NCBI RefSeq assembly: GCF_004331685.1
Contig: NZ_SJSM01000001.1
Span: 368,994 to 432,993 of the forward strand
Direction: 5' to 3'
Source of the DNA: Pedobacter hiemivivus
GTDB taxonomy: Bacteria; Bacteroidota; Bacteroidia; Sphingobacteriales; Sphingobacteriaceae
Length of the DNA: 64,000 nucleotides
The translations under genes and the position numbers were made by a program. Each line of letters opens with the position of its first letter. The first letter of the stretch is position 1. This document shows, one piece after another, positions 16,451 through 25,870 of this stretch. The notes below the pieces were generated by a model. That model was not told where the DNA came from, made no database searches, and saw only the letters and a list, made by a program, of their open reading frames with translations.

Positions 16451-19400
16451 TTAAATTTTGTTGATGAAAACTACTTCGTCTCCTGATGAAAGTTTCTTTA
16501 ATTCGATGACAGATCCACCTTTGATCTTTTCCTCATTAACCATAGCACCGCTACGTGGATCGATACGTTTTACAGTATAATTACCGGCAGCAGCGCTTAG
16601 ATCGATCTTTAATGAAGCTGCTGAATTGTTATAGTATATATATGCTTTACCAGGGTTTGCCAAAGCATACTGTCCGGCATGCGCCCCTGTCATTGCAGCA
16701 GACTTCATTCCTGCAGCTGCCGAAAGCAAAGTACTGTTAAAACCAGGAATATCTGACAGCGATCCACCAGCCATAAAAATAGCCCAACCAAAAGCATCAT
16801 AACTATCTCCCGAATAGATAACTGCTTTTTCAGGATATTGTAAACGGTATTCTGAAACTGCATGGTATACCTGTTCAAATGATGTCTTTTTAGGTTTTAG
16901 TAATCGTGCATGTTGACGTGGAGCCAGATTCTGTCCACCTTGCGGCGCATATGCTGTTCCGTCGGCCTGATAATGCCAATAACGAATGTCGATCAGATCA
17001 ACCATAGCTGCTCTGTCTTTATCAGCAAGGATCGCATCTTGTACATCCTTAGTCGTGCTTAAACCAATTACTGGATGTTTACCTGTTTCTTTTTCCCATT
17101 CCTTTATAGTATCAATCCAAAACTGCACAAAATGCAAAGGGCCAGTAAATTCTGCTCCTATCAATTGGATTACCCCAGTGTTGTCCTTGAAATTATCCAA
17201 ACACTTGCGGATATAGGCACGGTGTAATTCTCTACGAGTTGGATTGGTAATGTCGTAATACTGTTCGGCCATAAATATGCGCTTATCTCCCGCATAAGGA
17301 ACCGGTTCTGGAAAACCAGTATTATTGATGTTATTGGCGGTACGCCATGGATAATCCGCATAATGCGCTCCAGCTTCTATAATGTTGTGCTGAAAATAGT
17401 TCTGGTGAATCAGTACCAAACTTTTTTGATCGGCTAGATCAGCAAACTGTTTAAGCCTGTCCCAATACCATAAGTTATATTTCGTCAAGTCGTATTTACT
17501 TAAACCATCCCAGGCTTTATCTTGCCCACTTCTGGCAAAAGGCAATTCATAAAAAGGTGTCCAAACCTCCCCGTCCATCCTCCTGATGCGTTCATGATCG
17601 TCACGACGGCGATCATACCACAACCCATAGTTGTGATCTAAAATCTTTACTGTTCCATTTTGCATAGAATCAGTGGCTTGATCAAGGTCGTCCGTTAAAC
17701 CTTTTCCTGAACGTCCGGGAACAAAACGGGTAATATGCGGTTTAGTGCTTTTCAAGCCATATGGTCTTGCGCTTCCATTCCACCATTGTACATCCTGCCT
17801 ATCTCCGGTTACTACCGCATTGCCACGTACCAACCAGCCATTACTTAACAACATTGCCGCTGCCAATCGAGATTGTACTGGTTTTTCTATCCCAATCTTA
17901 TCTATACTTTTAGCTGAACCAACAGCTGTATTTATCTTTTGTCTTTGGGATGCCTGATCTATATATTCTATAAGGGTCATTGCAGGCTTAACAGATAACT
18001 TCGTTAATTTCATAGCAACATCTACAGGTGGACTACTAGAAGCCTCGGTTTCCACAGGCATAATAAATGCGCACGAATCTGCTTCTACTCCTATTCTGTC
18101 TTTTAATTGCGCATAATATAAACTACGTGGCTGAATCTGTTCGTTCGACATATCCCAATACCCATCCCCGGCAAACTGTGCCCAGGTACCAAAAGCCCAG
18201 TTTTGTGCTGTTGGTGGTTGATAGCAATCTACTCTTGCCGCTGTACACTGCCAAAAAACACTATTTGCTGCAGCCCATCCAGCCCCCTGTCCATCTTGTC
18301 CACGGTTCATAAAACTCAGCGCTTGTCCATCAATGTTTACCACATCAAACAATACTCCTGATGCCCAACTGTCGATTGCCCCACTAAAGCTAAATGGCAA
18401 ATAGGCTTGACACTGAACAAAAGCATTAGGGCCTGGCGCACAAAAACCTGTTGCAAAGTCATGATAACCATATTCAGAATAAAGTCTTTGAAACAAGGTT
18501 TGGCCACCGGTAGTTAAAAAAGTATACCTGCGTTCACCGCCAATCTCCGAGACGGGAGCTAATGATTTACAATCCTCTACGGTAATTCTGTTTGCCGTTT
18601 CCTGAACAGTTACAACCGAACCTGCAAAATGTTCAAATACCACTTGTCTTACCCATGCGTCTTTAACATTTTCTAATGAAATACCTGTCCAGCGATGGTA
18701 TTCATCTTTAGGATTATGCTCATCATAAGCAGATACAAATCTTAAATTTTCTACTCCGGAATTCGAAATTCTGCCATTCCATGTATATTTTGATACAGTG
18801 GCTTCACCATAATCTGCATCCAGTGCAGTCGTTAAAGGTGCATCTAAAGTTAATTCACTACCATTTATGGCAACTACTTTCCTATCCCAATTGATATCTC
18901 GCTGTCCAGGTTTCCATCCCAGTGAAGTAATGCCTCCGCCAAAATGATCTGTTCCCAGCACATCAATCCAGTTTTTTGTCGATGCCCGCCGTACGATCAC
19001 CTGGTCGCCCTTTTTAAATGCTGAAGCATTAGCTAGTATAACTTTCAAGGCATTCACAGGAACATACTTATCTGTAATGATAACTGGCTTTTCTTTCACA
19101 CGGTCATCCTTCCCTAAAACACGCAACACACCTAGCCGATCCAGTCCTGTGGCATATAAAATCGTTCCGTCTGTCTCCATGCCGCTACCACGCAAAACCA
19201 CCCCGGAAGCCCCGATTTTCAGCGTACCCGCCACCTCATACTTCCCTTTTTGCAGTAAAACAGCTCCTCTCAAACCATCTTTTCCTACAGGCAAAGAAGC
19301 CACATAGTTTATGGCCGACTGGATTCTTAGCGTTGCATCGCCTTCCTTAACAGGCACGACAACCTTCACCAAGGCATCAGGAATGGCCTTTTCACCAGCC

Positions 19401-19588
19401 ATGAAACCTACATAAGAAAAATCGGGGATACGGTTACCTTTTTCATCAGGTGTATAGTTCAGTTTGCCATCTTTACCTTTAAATATGGGCTTGGGTGGCT
19501 CAACTACTTTTACTTTTTGTGCAAGTACAGGACTTACATTTAAACAAACCAAAAATGCATAAAGCAAAGCGGGCCTTACTTTTTCCAT
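16451..19588 (-). CDS. Secreted beta-helix/DUF6298 TIM-barrel fusion protein
   Basis: The start at 19588 gives 1045 residues with a clear signal (MEKVRPALLYAFLVCLNVS, ending VLAQ). An ATG at 19627 is in frame but would put 13 residues before the signal. Residues about 70-520 form a pectate-lyase-like parallel beta-helix (ATLRIQSAINYVASLPVG, then GAVLLQKGKYEVAGTLKI). Residues about 610-960 look like a glycosidase-type TIM barrel of the DUF6298 kind. Visible blocks are RFVPGRSGKGLTDDLDQAT, DHNYGLWYDRRRDDHERIRR, LVLIHQNYFQHNI, IQLIGAEFTGP and YSGDSYDAFGW. The conserved acids in GAEFTG and GDSYD are candidate catalytic residues. A small beta domain ends the protein. One chain therefore carries two likely active folds, perhaps for the backbone and a side chain. 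Activity is unproven. Confidence 0.72.
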   Translation of the reverse strand: MEKVRPALLYAFLVCLNVSPVLAQKVKVVEPPKPIFKGKDGKLNYTPDEKGNRIPDFSYVGFMAGEKAIPDALVKVVVPVKEGDATLRIQSAINYVASLPVGKDGLRGAVLLQKGKYEVAGTLKIGASGVVLRGSGMETDGTILYATGLDRLGVLRVLGKDDRVKEKPVIITDKYVPVNALKVILANASAFKKGDQVIVRRASTKNWIDVLGTDHFGGGITSLGWKPGQRDINWDRKVVAINGSELTLDAPLTTALDADYGEATVSKYTWNGRISNSGVENLRFVSAYDEHNPKDEYHRWTGISLENVKDAWVRQVVFEHFAGSVVTVQETANRITVEDCKSLAPVSEIGGERRYTFLTTGGQTLFQRLYSEYGYHDFATGFCAPGPNAFVQCQAYLPFSFSGAIDSWASGVLFDVVNIDGQALSFMNRGQDGQGAGWAAANSVFWQCTAARVDCYQPPTAQNWAFGTWAQFAGDGYWDMSNEQIQPRSLYYAQLKDRIGVEADSCAFIMPVETEASSSPPVDVAMKLTKLSVKPAMTLIEYIDQASQRQKINTAVGSAKSIDKIGIEKPVQSRLAAAMLLSNGWLVRGNAVVTGDRQDVQWWNGSARPYGLKSTKPHITRFVPGRSGKGLTDDLDQATDSMQNGTVKILDHNYGLWYDRRRDDHERIRRMDGEVWTPFYELPFARSGQDKAWDGLSKYDLTKYNLWYWDRLKQFADLADQKSLVLIHQNYFQHNIIEAGAHYADYPWRTANNINNTGFPEPVPYAGDKRIFMAEQYYDITNPTRRELHRAYIRKCLDNFKDNTGVIQLIGAEFTGPLHFVQFWIDTIKEWEKETGKHPVIGLSTTKDVQDAILADKDRAAMVDLIDIRYWHYQADGTAYAPQGGQNLAPRQHARLLKPKKTSFEQVYHAVSEYRLQYPEKAVIYSGDSYDAFGWAIFMAGGSLSDIPGFNSTLLSAAAGMKSAAMTGAHAGQYALANPGKAYIYYNNSAASLKIDLSAAAGNYTVKRIDPRSGAMVNEEKIKGGSVIELKKLSSGDEVVFINKI

Positions 19589-19660
19589 GCATTGCTTTTT
19601 TAAAGAATGTTGATTTGTCAGTATCATATTTGGTTAAAGATGTTGAATTAAGGAATGATT

Positions 19661-21289
19661 TTATGGTTTCACCTCTTTTAAAGATACCACACTATTGAGG
19701 TAATTTTCAATATTTGAATAACCATTTTTAGTGATCTTTGTTGCATCAGACGCATCTTTAGGGTTTAAGCCATTTTTAACTTCCCATGTATCAGGCATAC
19801 CATCATTGTCAGAATCTTTGTAAGGCGTGCCTTTGTATTCTGGATATCCACCCACCTGACTGATATCAGATATGATACCTTTCTTATAAGAATCTTCAGG
19901 TAAACGACGTTTCACATACGATTTACCCAATCCTGTTTTGCCACCATCAATATAAGAAATCTTACCTGTCTTCACCTGCTCAATAATTCTTTTATCTACC
20001 ACATCTCGAACAGGCAAATTTGCACCAACATTCATGAGGGTATAATCATAAGCCTTACGAGTATCCAATATAGTTACTTTAGCCATGGGCATAGGTTTGT
20101 CTACACGCATAGAGTCTAATAAACTTTGTTTATTGGCTACACCTTCAACCTGTACACCACCATCCCAGTTATTCTTAGTTACCTTTTCATTGCCTTCAAT
20201 AATATTCCCATTGATATAAGCCTTTCCAAACACATGGGCATACCGTTTATCTCTTCCACTTTCAGGTTTTAAAATCCGATAGGCAATAGGCTGATCTAAG
20301 GGGGTAATCGGTCCTGGCTTGTAGTAATTGTTGATAAAATTATAGAAGGAATTATTATCTCCCCCATCCGCACTTCGGTTCCGCCAGTTGAATATTACAT
20401 TGTTTACAAAACCAAAATCACCGTACATACCCACCGAAGGGTTGCGACTAATATTGGATGCCCAAAGGTTTCGCATAAACGTACTATTTAAACCACCTAT
20501 TGTACTGCCAAAAGCATGGTTGTAGGTATCTAGTGCTTCAGAAAATATAGAATTTTGTATGGTTACATTTACTGTAGGTAGCTTGATGGGTTTTGAACCA
20601 TCTTTTGGATCATATACATGCCTGTAGATAGACATATTTTCGTCTAATCCCCAGCTTGCTGACACATGATCCATAATGATATTTCCTACAGGGTTACCAC
20701 CAATGGCATCATCTCTACGAGTCACATCAGTTGCTCCACGACGGAAACGCATGTAGCGGATCACCACATCATGTGTATTCATCCATACAGACTCCCCAGC
20801 CACGCATACGCCATCTCCGGGAGCTGTTTGCCCTGCAATAGTGATATAAGGCGCGCGAATAATCAGGGGCGTTTTCAGTTTAATGATACCTGCTACATTG
20901 AATACAACGATGCGGGCACCACCTTGCTCACAAGCTTCTCGCAGCGAGCCAGGACCTGAATCCGCCAATGTAGTCACTACGTAGACTTTACCACCACGAC
21001 CACCGAATGATAATGCACCACCACCTTCTGCTCCAGGAAATGCAGGTATTTTTGCTTGTGGAAGATCAGATGGTTTAGCTGCCCATGGAATAAACGGCTT
21101 ACCATTTTTTGTGTCACGATCTAGAATAGATTTAACTTTTTCGAACTGAAGATCTGAATTGTGCTCAATAACCGCTAAAATAGAATCGGCTTTAGCTTCC
21201 ATTGCCGGCGGAATTACCGGATATTGTGCAAAGACATTATTTCCAATTCCAACAGCGGCAACCGCCAATATCAAAGAAAATACTTTCAT
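19661..21289 (-). CDS. Pectate lyase, PL1 type (second of a tandem pair)
   Basis: A 542-residue secreted lyase with signal peptide ending near VFAQ (residue 22). It has a helical lead (about 25-85) and then the beta-helix starting FPGAEGGGALSFGGRGGKVY, the standard opening of Bacteroidota PL1 enzymes. GPGSLREACEQGG, ITIAGQTAPGDGV and MDHVSASWGLDENMS are the family's conserved ladder residues. The C-terminus carries a calcium-loop-like segment DSDNDGMPDTWE and GLNPKDASDA, as in thrombospondin type 3-like tails. PL1 enzymes cleave alpha-1,4-galacturonan by beta-elimination with calcium. It lies 4 bases from its paralogue. Confidence 0.9.
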   Translation of the reverse strand: MKVFSLILAVAAVGIGNNVFAQYPVIPPAMEAKADSILAVIEHNSDLQFEKVKSILDRDTKNGKPFIPWAAKPSDLPQAKIPAFPGAEGGGALSFGGRGGKVYVVTTLADSGPGSLREACEQGGARIVVFNVAGIIKLKTPLIIRAPYITIAGQTAPGDGVCVAGESVWMNTHDVVIRYMRFRRGATDVTRRDDAIGGNPVGNIIMDHVSASWGLDENMSIYRHVYDPKDGSKPIKLPTVNVTIQNSIFSEALDTYNHAFGSTIGGLNSTFMRNLWASNISRNPSVGMYGDFGFVNNVIFNWRNRSADGGDNNSFYNFINNYYKPGPITPLDQPIAYRILKPESGRDKRYAHVFGKAYINGNIIEGNEKVTKNNWDGGVQVEGVANKQSLLDSMRVDKPMPMAKVTILDTRKAYDYTLMNVGANLPVRDVVDKRIIEQVKTGKISYIDGGKTGLGKSYVKRRLPEDSYKKGIISDISQVGGYPEYKGTPYKDSDNDGMPDTWEVKNGLNPKDASDATKITKNGYSNIENYLNSVVSLKEVKP

Positions 21290-21293
21290 GTTA

Positions 21294-22949
21294 TTATGGC
21301 TTAACGGTTTTTACTGGAACAACACTATTTAAATAAACTTCGATATTTGAGTAACCACTTTTTGTGATTTTAGCTGCATCTGAAGCATCTTTAGGATTTA
21401 ATCCGTTTTTTGTCTCATAGCTATCTGGCATACCATCATTATCCGAATCTTTATATGGTGTTCCTTTATATTCTGGGTACCCACCTACTTGACTGATATC
21501 AGTAATGATTCCCATTTTATAAGAATCTTTTGGCAATCTGCGGTGCTCAAAATCTGGCTTATCTGATAGTTTAACATTAGCAGCGTAAGTAATTTTACCC
21601 GTTCTCACCTGCTCAATTACACGTGTATCCACGGCATCACGTTTAGGTAAAGTAGCACCAACATTGGCTAGTACGTATTTATGGGCCTCCATTGTTGGTA
21701 AAATGGTCATTTCTGCCATTGGGAAAGGTTTTTTAACCCGCATCGCAGCAAAATATGATTTCGCCTGCTCGTAAGTCATCAGGTTACCTTTCTTATCTTC
21801 TAACTGCACACCACCGTCCCAGTTGTCTTTAGTTACTTTTTCATTGCCTTCAATGATGTTTCCTTCTACATAAGCTCTTCCAAATACTACATAAGGCAAT
21901 TTGCTCCTGCCGGATTCAGGTTTTAATATTCTATAACTGATTGGATCCTTTAATGAAGTTACCGGACCTGGTTTATAATAATTGTTGATAATATTATACA
22001 TAGCTGTATAATCGCCACCATCTGTTGAACGATTGTTCCAGTTAAAGATCACATTATTAGCAAAATTAAAGATGCCATTCCATCCGATTGATGGGTTACG
22101 GGCACCATTATCTGCCCAAAGGTTACGCATAAAGTTACAGTTCTCACCCCCCAGAGTACTACCAAAGGCATGATTCCAGGTATCTAAAGCTTCAGAGAAG
22201 ATAGAGTTCTGAATAGTAATATTTACAGTCGCCAACTTAACTTCGGTTTTACCTGTGCTATCGTTGTACATGTGGCGGTACATAGACATATTTTCATCTA
22301 GTCCCCAGCTTGCCGATACGTGGTCAATCATGATGTTACCTACCGGGTTTCCTCCAATAGCATCATCCCTACGCCCCACAAAGGTTTCACCCCTTCTGAA
22401 ACGCATAAAACGAACAATCACATCATGAGTGTTTAACCAAACCGACTCACCAGCCACACAAACTCCGTCACCAGGAGCAGTCTGACCTGAAATGGTAATG
22501 TAAGGTGCTCTTATAATTAAAGGTGTTTTAATGCGGATAATTCCTGATACATTAAATACGACAATCCTTGCTCCCCCCTGCTCGCAGGCATCGCGCAAAG
22601 AACCGGGACCGCTATCGTTTAGATTGGAAACGACAATTACACGACCACCACGACCACCAAAACTATGAGCACCACCACCTTCAGCACCCGGAAAAGCCAA
22701 AAGTTCTGATTGTGGAAGATCTACCGGGCGGCCTGCCCATGGAACATAAGGTTTCCCCTCTTTAGCTTCTTTTTCTATAATAGGAAGTGCTTTTTGCCAC
22801 GCAAGGTCTGATTGGCGGTAAGCTTCTTTCATCATATCTTCTGATTCTTTTTTAATATCAGACGGTATGTTAGGATATTGTGCGAAAGCTGAGGGTGCCG
22901 CAACAACAAGTGCCGCAGAAAATACGAAGTGCAAAAATCTCTTTTTCAT
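21294..22949 (-). CDS. Pectate lyase, PL1 type (first gene of the long operon)
   Basis: A 551-residue paralogue of the following gene, with the same layout. Signal peptide ends SAFAQ, and the helical lead, FPGAEGGGAHSFGGRGG, GPGSLRDACEQGG, IDHVSASWGLDENMS and a C-terminal DSDNDGMPDSYE loop all recur. The start is the ATG at 22949; a TTG one codon upstream is not needed. Relative to the second copy it has a small insertion near residues 400-410 (EDKKGNLMTYEQAKSYF). The gene opens the long pectin operon, about 150 bases downstream of the conserved direct-repeat site at 23103-23140. Confidence 0.92.
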   Translation of the reverse strand: MKKRFLHFVFSAALVVAAPSAFAQYPNIPSDIKKESEDMMKEAYRQSDLAWQKALPIIEKEAKEGKPYVPWAGRPVDLPQSELLAFPGAEGGGAHSFGGRGGRVIVVSNLNDSGPGSLRDACEQGGARIVVFNVSGIIRIKTPLIIRAPYITISGQTAPGDGVCVAGESVWLNTHDVIVRFMRFRRGETFVGRRDDAIGGNPVGNIMIDHVSASWGLDENMSMYRHMYNDSTGKTEVKLATVNITIQNSIFSEALDTWNHAFGSTLGGENCNFMRNLWADNGARNPSIGWNGIFNFANNVIFNWNNRSTDGGDYTAMYNIINNYYKPGPVTSLKDPISYRILKPESGRSKLPYVVFGRAYVEGNIIEGNEKVTKDNWDGGVQLEDKKGNLMTYEQAKSYFAAMRVKKPFPMAEMTILPTMEAHKYVLANVGATLPKRDAVDTRVIEQVRTGKITYAANVKLSDKPDFEHRRLPKDSYKMGIITDISQVGGYPEYKGTPYKDSDNDGMPDSYETKNGLNPKDASDAAKITKSGYSNIEVYLNSVVPVKTVKP

Positions 22950-23043
22950 CAATGTCTCGAATAATTGAACAACAAAAAGTACGCAATTAATTTATATATA
23001 AAAAATATATTCAACTATAAATACGAAATCAGTCTGACATGTT

Positions 23044-23140
23044 CGGTTTATAAATTTGGTTAGATGCTATATTAATTCAAAAATGCGATCTATAAAATGG
23101 CTTTTACTATAGCATTTTTTCTAGCTATTGTACAATCTTA
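23044..23140 (-). promoter_or_regulatory. Candidate operator A upstream of the PL1 operon
   Basis: Read on the plus strand, 23103-23140 begins TTTACTATAGCATTTTTTC and ends ATTGTACAATCTTA. It matches 34 of 38 bases with the site at 29166-29203. Inside it, TATAG (23108) and TGTAC (23129) stand 21 bases apart, two helical turns, as expected for AraC-type dimer binding; ATTGTACAAT is also palindromic. About 40 bases nearer the gene, 23044-23062 (CGGTTTATAAATTTGGTTA) is a second conserved element. The remaining 94 bases to the ATG are AT-rich with no other clear signal. Confidence 0.6.
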
Positions 23141-23227
23141 TCAGATTGATTTTATATGCGTCAGAATAACGTTTTATGTCGCGGAGATGTTACAAGCGGA
23201 GCGCTAAAACAGATTAAAACTCCAATG

Positions 23228-23262
23228 AAAAAAGGGTGATCATGATTTATGATACACCCTCG
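23228..23262 (-). terminator. Rho-independent terminator after the beta-barrel gene
   Basis: AGGGTG (23233-23238) pairs with CACCCT (23255-23260), and ATCAT with ATGAT inside it. On the minus strand the stem is followed by a run of T opposite 23228-23233. It lies 24 bases beyond the stop at 23286 and upstream of the operator of the PL1 operon, so it separates the two units. Confidence 0.75.
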
Positions 23263-23285
23263 ATAAAAATTTCCCGAACTCTATT

Positions 23286-23903
23286 TTAAAAGTCGAATAC
23301 TAATCCAGTGTTAAGACTACTTCTAGCGCTTCTAATGGTTTGTCCCTGATTTTCTTTAAGAAAATCTGTAATGCCACTTTGGCTATCGGCTTCAAATATA
23401 ATTTTCACCCTTTTTGCAATAGGAATTTTAACACCTATGCCGAATGCTAACCCAAAATCAGTATTGTTTGAAAATTCTTTTAAATCCATATTAAACGCTG
23501 TTTCTTTAGCGCTCAATAAAATTCCTGCATAAGGACCAAAATTCAGATACCAATTTCTTTTTTTACCAAAGTGCCAGTTTGCCATAACTGGAATCGTCAA
23601 ATAATCTAAGCGATAATTGGTCGCAAAACTCTGTCCATTATCCGTGTTTGTTATATAACCCTTATCCCAACCTTTTTGATCGTAAGTTAATTTTGCTTTA
23701 ATACTCCATCTATCTGAAAAAAAGTAGTCGCCAACGGCACCAACATTAAATCCACTTCTATAACTAGTATTCGTCATTGAACCACTTGTTACAGTTGCAG
23801 CATTATAACCTACGTTGAATCCAAACTCAAAACTACCTTTTTCTTGTGCAAATGCAGTAAAACAGGTTCCTGCCAATAGTAAAACTGTAAATAATTTTCT
23901 CAT
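23286..23903 (-). CDS. Outer-membrane beta-barrel protein, PorT-like
   Basis: A 205-residue protein with signal peptide ending at FAQ (about residue 19). The rest is alternating hydrophobic and polar residues with many aromatic and glycine positions (FGFNVGYNAATV, WYLNFGPYAGILLSA, DFGLAFGIGVKIPI), ending in a C-terminal Phe (LVFDF). This is typical of an eight- to ten-strand outer-membrane barrel of the PorT/OmpA-like kind. It is a single-gene unit with its own terminator, between the PL1 operon and the first SusC/D pair. Nothing ties it to glycan use except its position. Confidence 0.8.
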   Translation of the reverse strand: MRKLFTVLLLAGTCFTAFAQEKGSFEFGFNVGYNAATVTSGSMTNTSYRSGFNVGAVGDYFFSDRWSIKAKLTYDQKGWDKGYITNTDNGQSFATNYRLDYLTIPVMANWHFGKKRNWYLNFGPYAGILLSAKETAFNMDLKEFSNNTDFGLAFGIGVKIPIAKRVKIIFEADSQSGITDFLKENQGQTIRSARSSLNTGLVFDF

Positions 23904-24012
23904 ATATTTTATTTCGTTAATTAAGATGCCCCGAATATATAAACTTATACCAATAATTTAACAATAAACATTTCATAATATGAGAACTACTTTCTTAAAA
24001 ATAACCACCAAC

Positions 24013-24045
24013 AAAAAAGCTGCTACCTTTCGATAACAGCCTTTT
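24013..24045 (-). terminator. Terminator after SusD (pair 1)
   Basis: On the minus strand GGCTGTTA and TAGCAGCT form a stem around TCGAAAGG, followed by a T run (opposite 24013-24018). It lies about 30 bases past the SusD stop at 24074 and closes the SusC/SusD unit. Confidence 0.75.
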
Positions 24046-24073
24046 GTGTCTAGCTATGTAAATTGAATTTATT

Positions 24074-25858
24074 CTAATAACCAGGGTTCTGGAATCCAGC
24101 TGGATTACTAATCGCATCAATTTGCCCTTGTGGGATCGGTCTCAATCCGTGTGTACTGTCTATAAAATATTGCCCTACATCTGGGTTCTTTTGTGTCAAG
24201 TAAGTTTTGTTCAGCTTTCCAGTACGTTTCAAATCATACCATCTGGTATACTCACCACAAAGTTCTCTAGCTCTTTCATCAAGCAAGAATTGCACAGAGA
24301 TATCTCCAGCATTAACTTGTTGCCCCACTACCCTGCTGCGCAATGCATTAACAAATCCAGCTGCAGTTCCGTTTGCTCCACGCAGGTAAAACTCAGCTTC
24401 TGCAGCAATCAGGTACACTTCACCTAGGCGCATTACCGTTGCAAAAGCATCACTAGTATAATTATTAGCTTTCGGACTGATGAGTGAGCCTGAGTTAAAC
24501 TTTGTTAAAGAAGGATAAAAACGGATAAAAGGATTTTCTACTTCTCCTGGAGCCTGGTTTACCCTTGTATATTTCATTTTAACTTTTTGGTCGTCACCAT
24601 ATAAATCTTTGTAATCAACAACGATATATTTCTGAGCTAATCTTGTAGCCTGTTCCGCAGTGTAACCAGCTTCCTCAGGGCGTATAATTTTAATCGACAG
24701 CTCAGCAGTTGCAACTGTAGTGCCTGCAGGTACCGCAGCACCTACCCGATCAAACTGCCTGATGGCATCTGCATTCCAGCTGTAATTTGTATTAGCGGTC
24801 CAGCTGGTTTGAAACGACAACGCATATCTTGGATCCAGGCTTCCGTCAGGATTCTTAAATACATCCATCAGGTATTTTGTTGGCATAAAGTTACCACCTG
24901 ACCAGCGACCCACCACAGTTTCAAATCCTCCTGATACAATCGCCCCAAATGCCGTTGGCGTACAATAAAAACGCTTAAAGTCGTTATTATGATCATAAAG
25001 GTTTGTAGAACCATAATTTTGTGAATAAGGAAGCTGGTAAAGTGCTTCAAGGTTATTTTTATTATTTGCTGCATTAAAATTGTCAACAAAGTTATTGTAC
25101 AGACGTGTGTTATAAGTGGCTGGTGCATCTATTAGCTTTTTAGCAGCAGTAATTGCTTCTTCCAGGTATTTATCCGTTCCATATTCCTTAGTCTGAAGGC
25201 AAGCTTTTGCTAGAAGACCAAGAGCCGATTTTTTTGACGGGCGTCCTGCTTGAGCAACTGTTACGGTAGTAGGCAGATTGTCAACGGCAAAACGTAGATC
25301 AGGTAGAATGACTTTTTCATAAACTTCCAGCTGTGAAGTACGGAATGACTCTAAAACAGGTGCATCGGTTTCTGTAGTACTTAGTGGAATTGCACCAAAT
25401 TGCTCCACCAGGTGGAAATAATACAATGCTCTTAAAAAGTGAGCTTCGGCAACAAGTGCATTCTTTTCCTGCTCACTGCTAAAATCCTGTACCTCGTTTG
25501 CCCTTAGGATAACGACATTGCAATAGTTGATGGCATCGTACGCGCCATTCCAGTAGTCTTTTGCCATATCAATCGACATTGCACCGCCAGAAGCATACTT
25601 CATGTAATTTTGATTGTTGTTGGTATTAAGATCAGCGGTCCAGATATCCGTTCCACCTTCCGTCACCAGTAGTAAGTTACGTCCATAGAAATATCTTGAC
25701 AAGTCAAAATAACAACTGGCTACCAGCTTATTGAATCCAGCTTTGTTAGCCGCAACTTTATCTACCGTTACCCCCGAAGGATTTATCTCTTCCAGTGAAC
25801 AAGAACCGGTAAATAGTCCCAGTCCTAGCATGGCAATGTATATATTTTTGATCTTCAT
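24074..25858 (-). CDS. SusD/RagB family outer-membrane glycan-binding lipoprotein (pair 1)
   Basis: A 594-residue lipoprotein with lipobox FTGSC (Cys20) after a short hydrophobic signal. The TPR-like helices typical of SusD are visible in AHFLRALYYFHLVEQFGAIPL (about 145-165) and SKKSALGLLAKACLQTKEYG. The C-terminal half ends with AEAEFYLRGANG, FLLDERARELCGEYTRWYDLKRTGKL and a GFQNPGY close, the family's usual C-terminal blocks. It would bind oligosaccharide at the cell surface and act as lid for the SusC partner encoded 12 bases upstream. Confidence 0.93.
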   Translation of the reverse strand: MKIKNIYIAMLGLGLFTGSCSLEEINPSGVTVDKVAANKAGFNKLVASCYFDLSRYFYGRNLLLVTEGGTDIWTADLNTNNNQNYMKYASGGAMSIDMAKDYWNGAYDAINYCNVVILRANEVQDFSSEQEKNALVAEAHFLRALYYFHLVEQFGAIPLSTTETDAPVLESFRTSQLEVYEKVILPDLRFAVDNLPTTVTVAQAGRPSKKSALGLLAKACLQTKEYGTDKYLEEAITAAKKLIDAPATYNTRLYNNFVDNFNAANNKNNLEALYQLPYSQNYGSTNLYDHNNDFKRFYCTPTAFGAIVSGGFETVVGRWSGGNFMPTKYLMDVFKNPDGSLDPRYALSFQTSWTANTNYSWNADAIRQFDRVGAAVPAGTTVATAELSIKIIRPEEAGYTAEQATRLAQKYIVVDYKDLYGDDQKVKMKYTRVNQAPGEVENPFIRFYPSLTKFNSGSLISPKANNYTSDAFATVMRLGEVYLIAAEAEFYLRGANGTAAGFVNALRSRVVGQQVNAGDISVQFLLDERARELCGEYTRWYDLKRTGKLNKTYLTQKNPDVGQYFIDSTHGLRPIPQGQIDAISNPAGFQNPGY

Positions 25859-25870
25859 GTCTGTAAAAAA

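Noticed and set aside
19661..22949. Recent duplication of the two PL1 genes as a repeat artefact
   Set aside because: The proteins share layout but differ throughout, including an insertion near residue 400, so they are old paralogues and not an assembly repeat.
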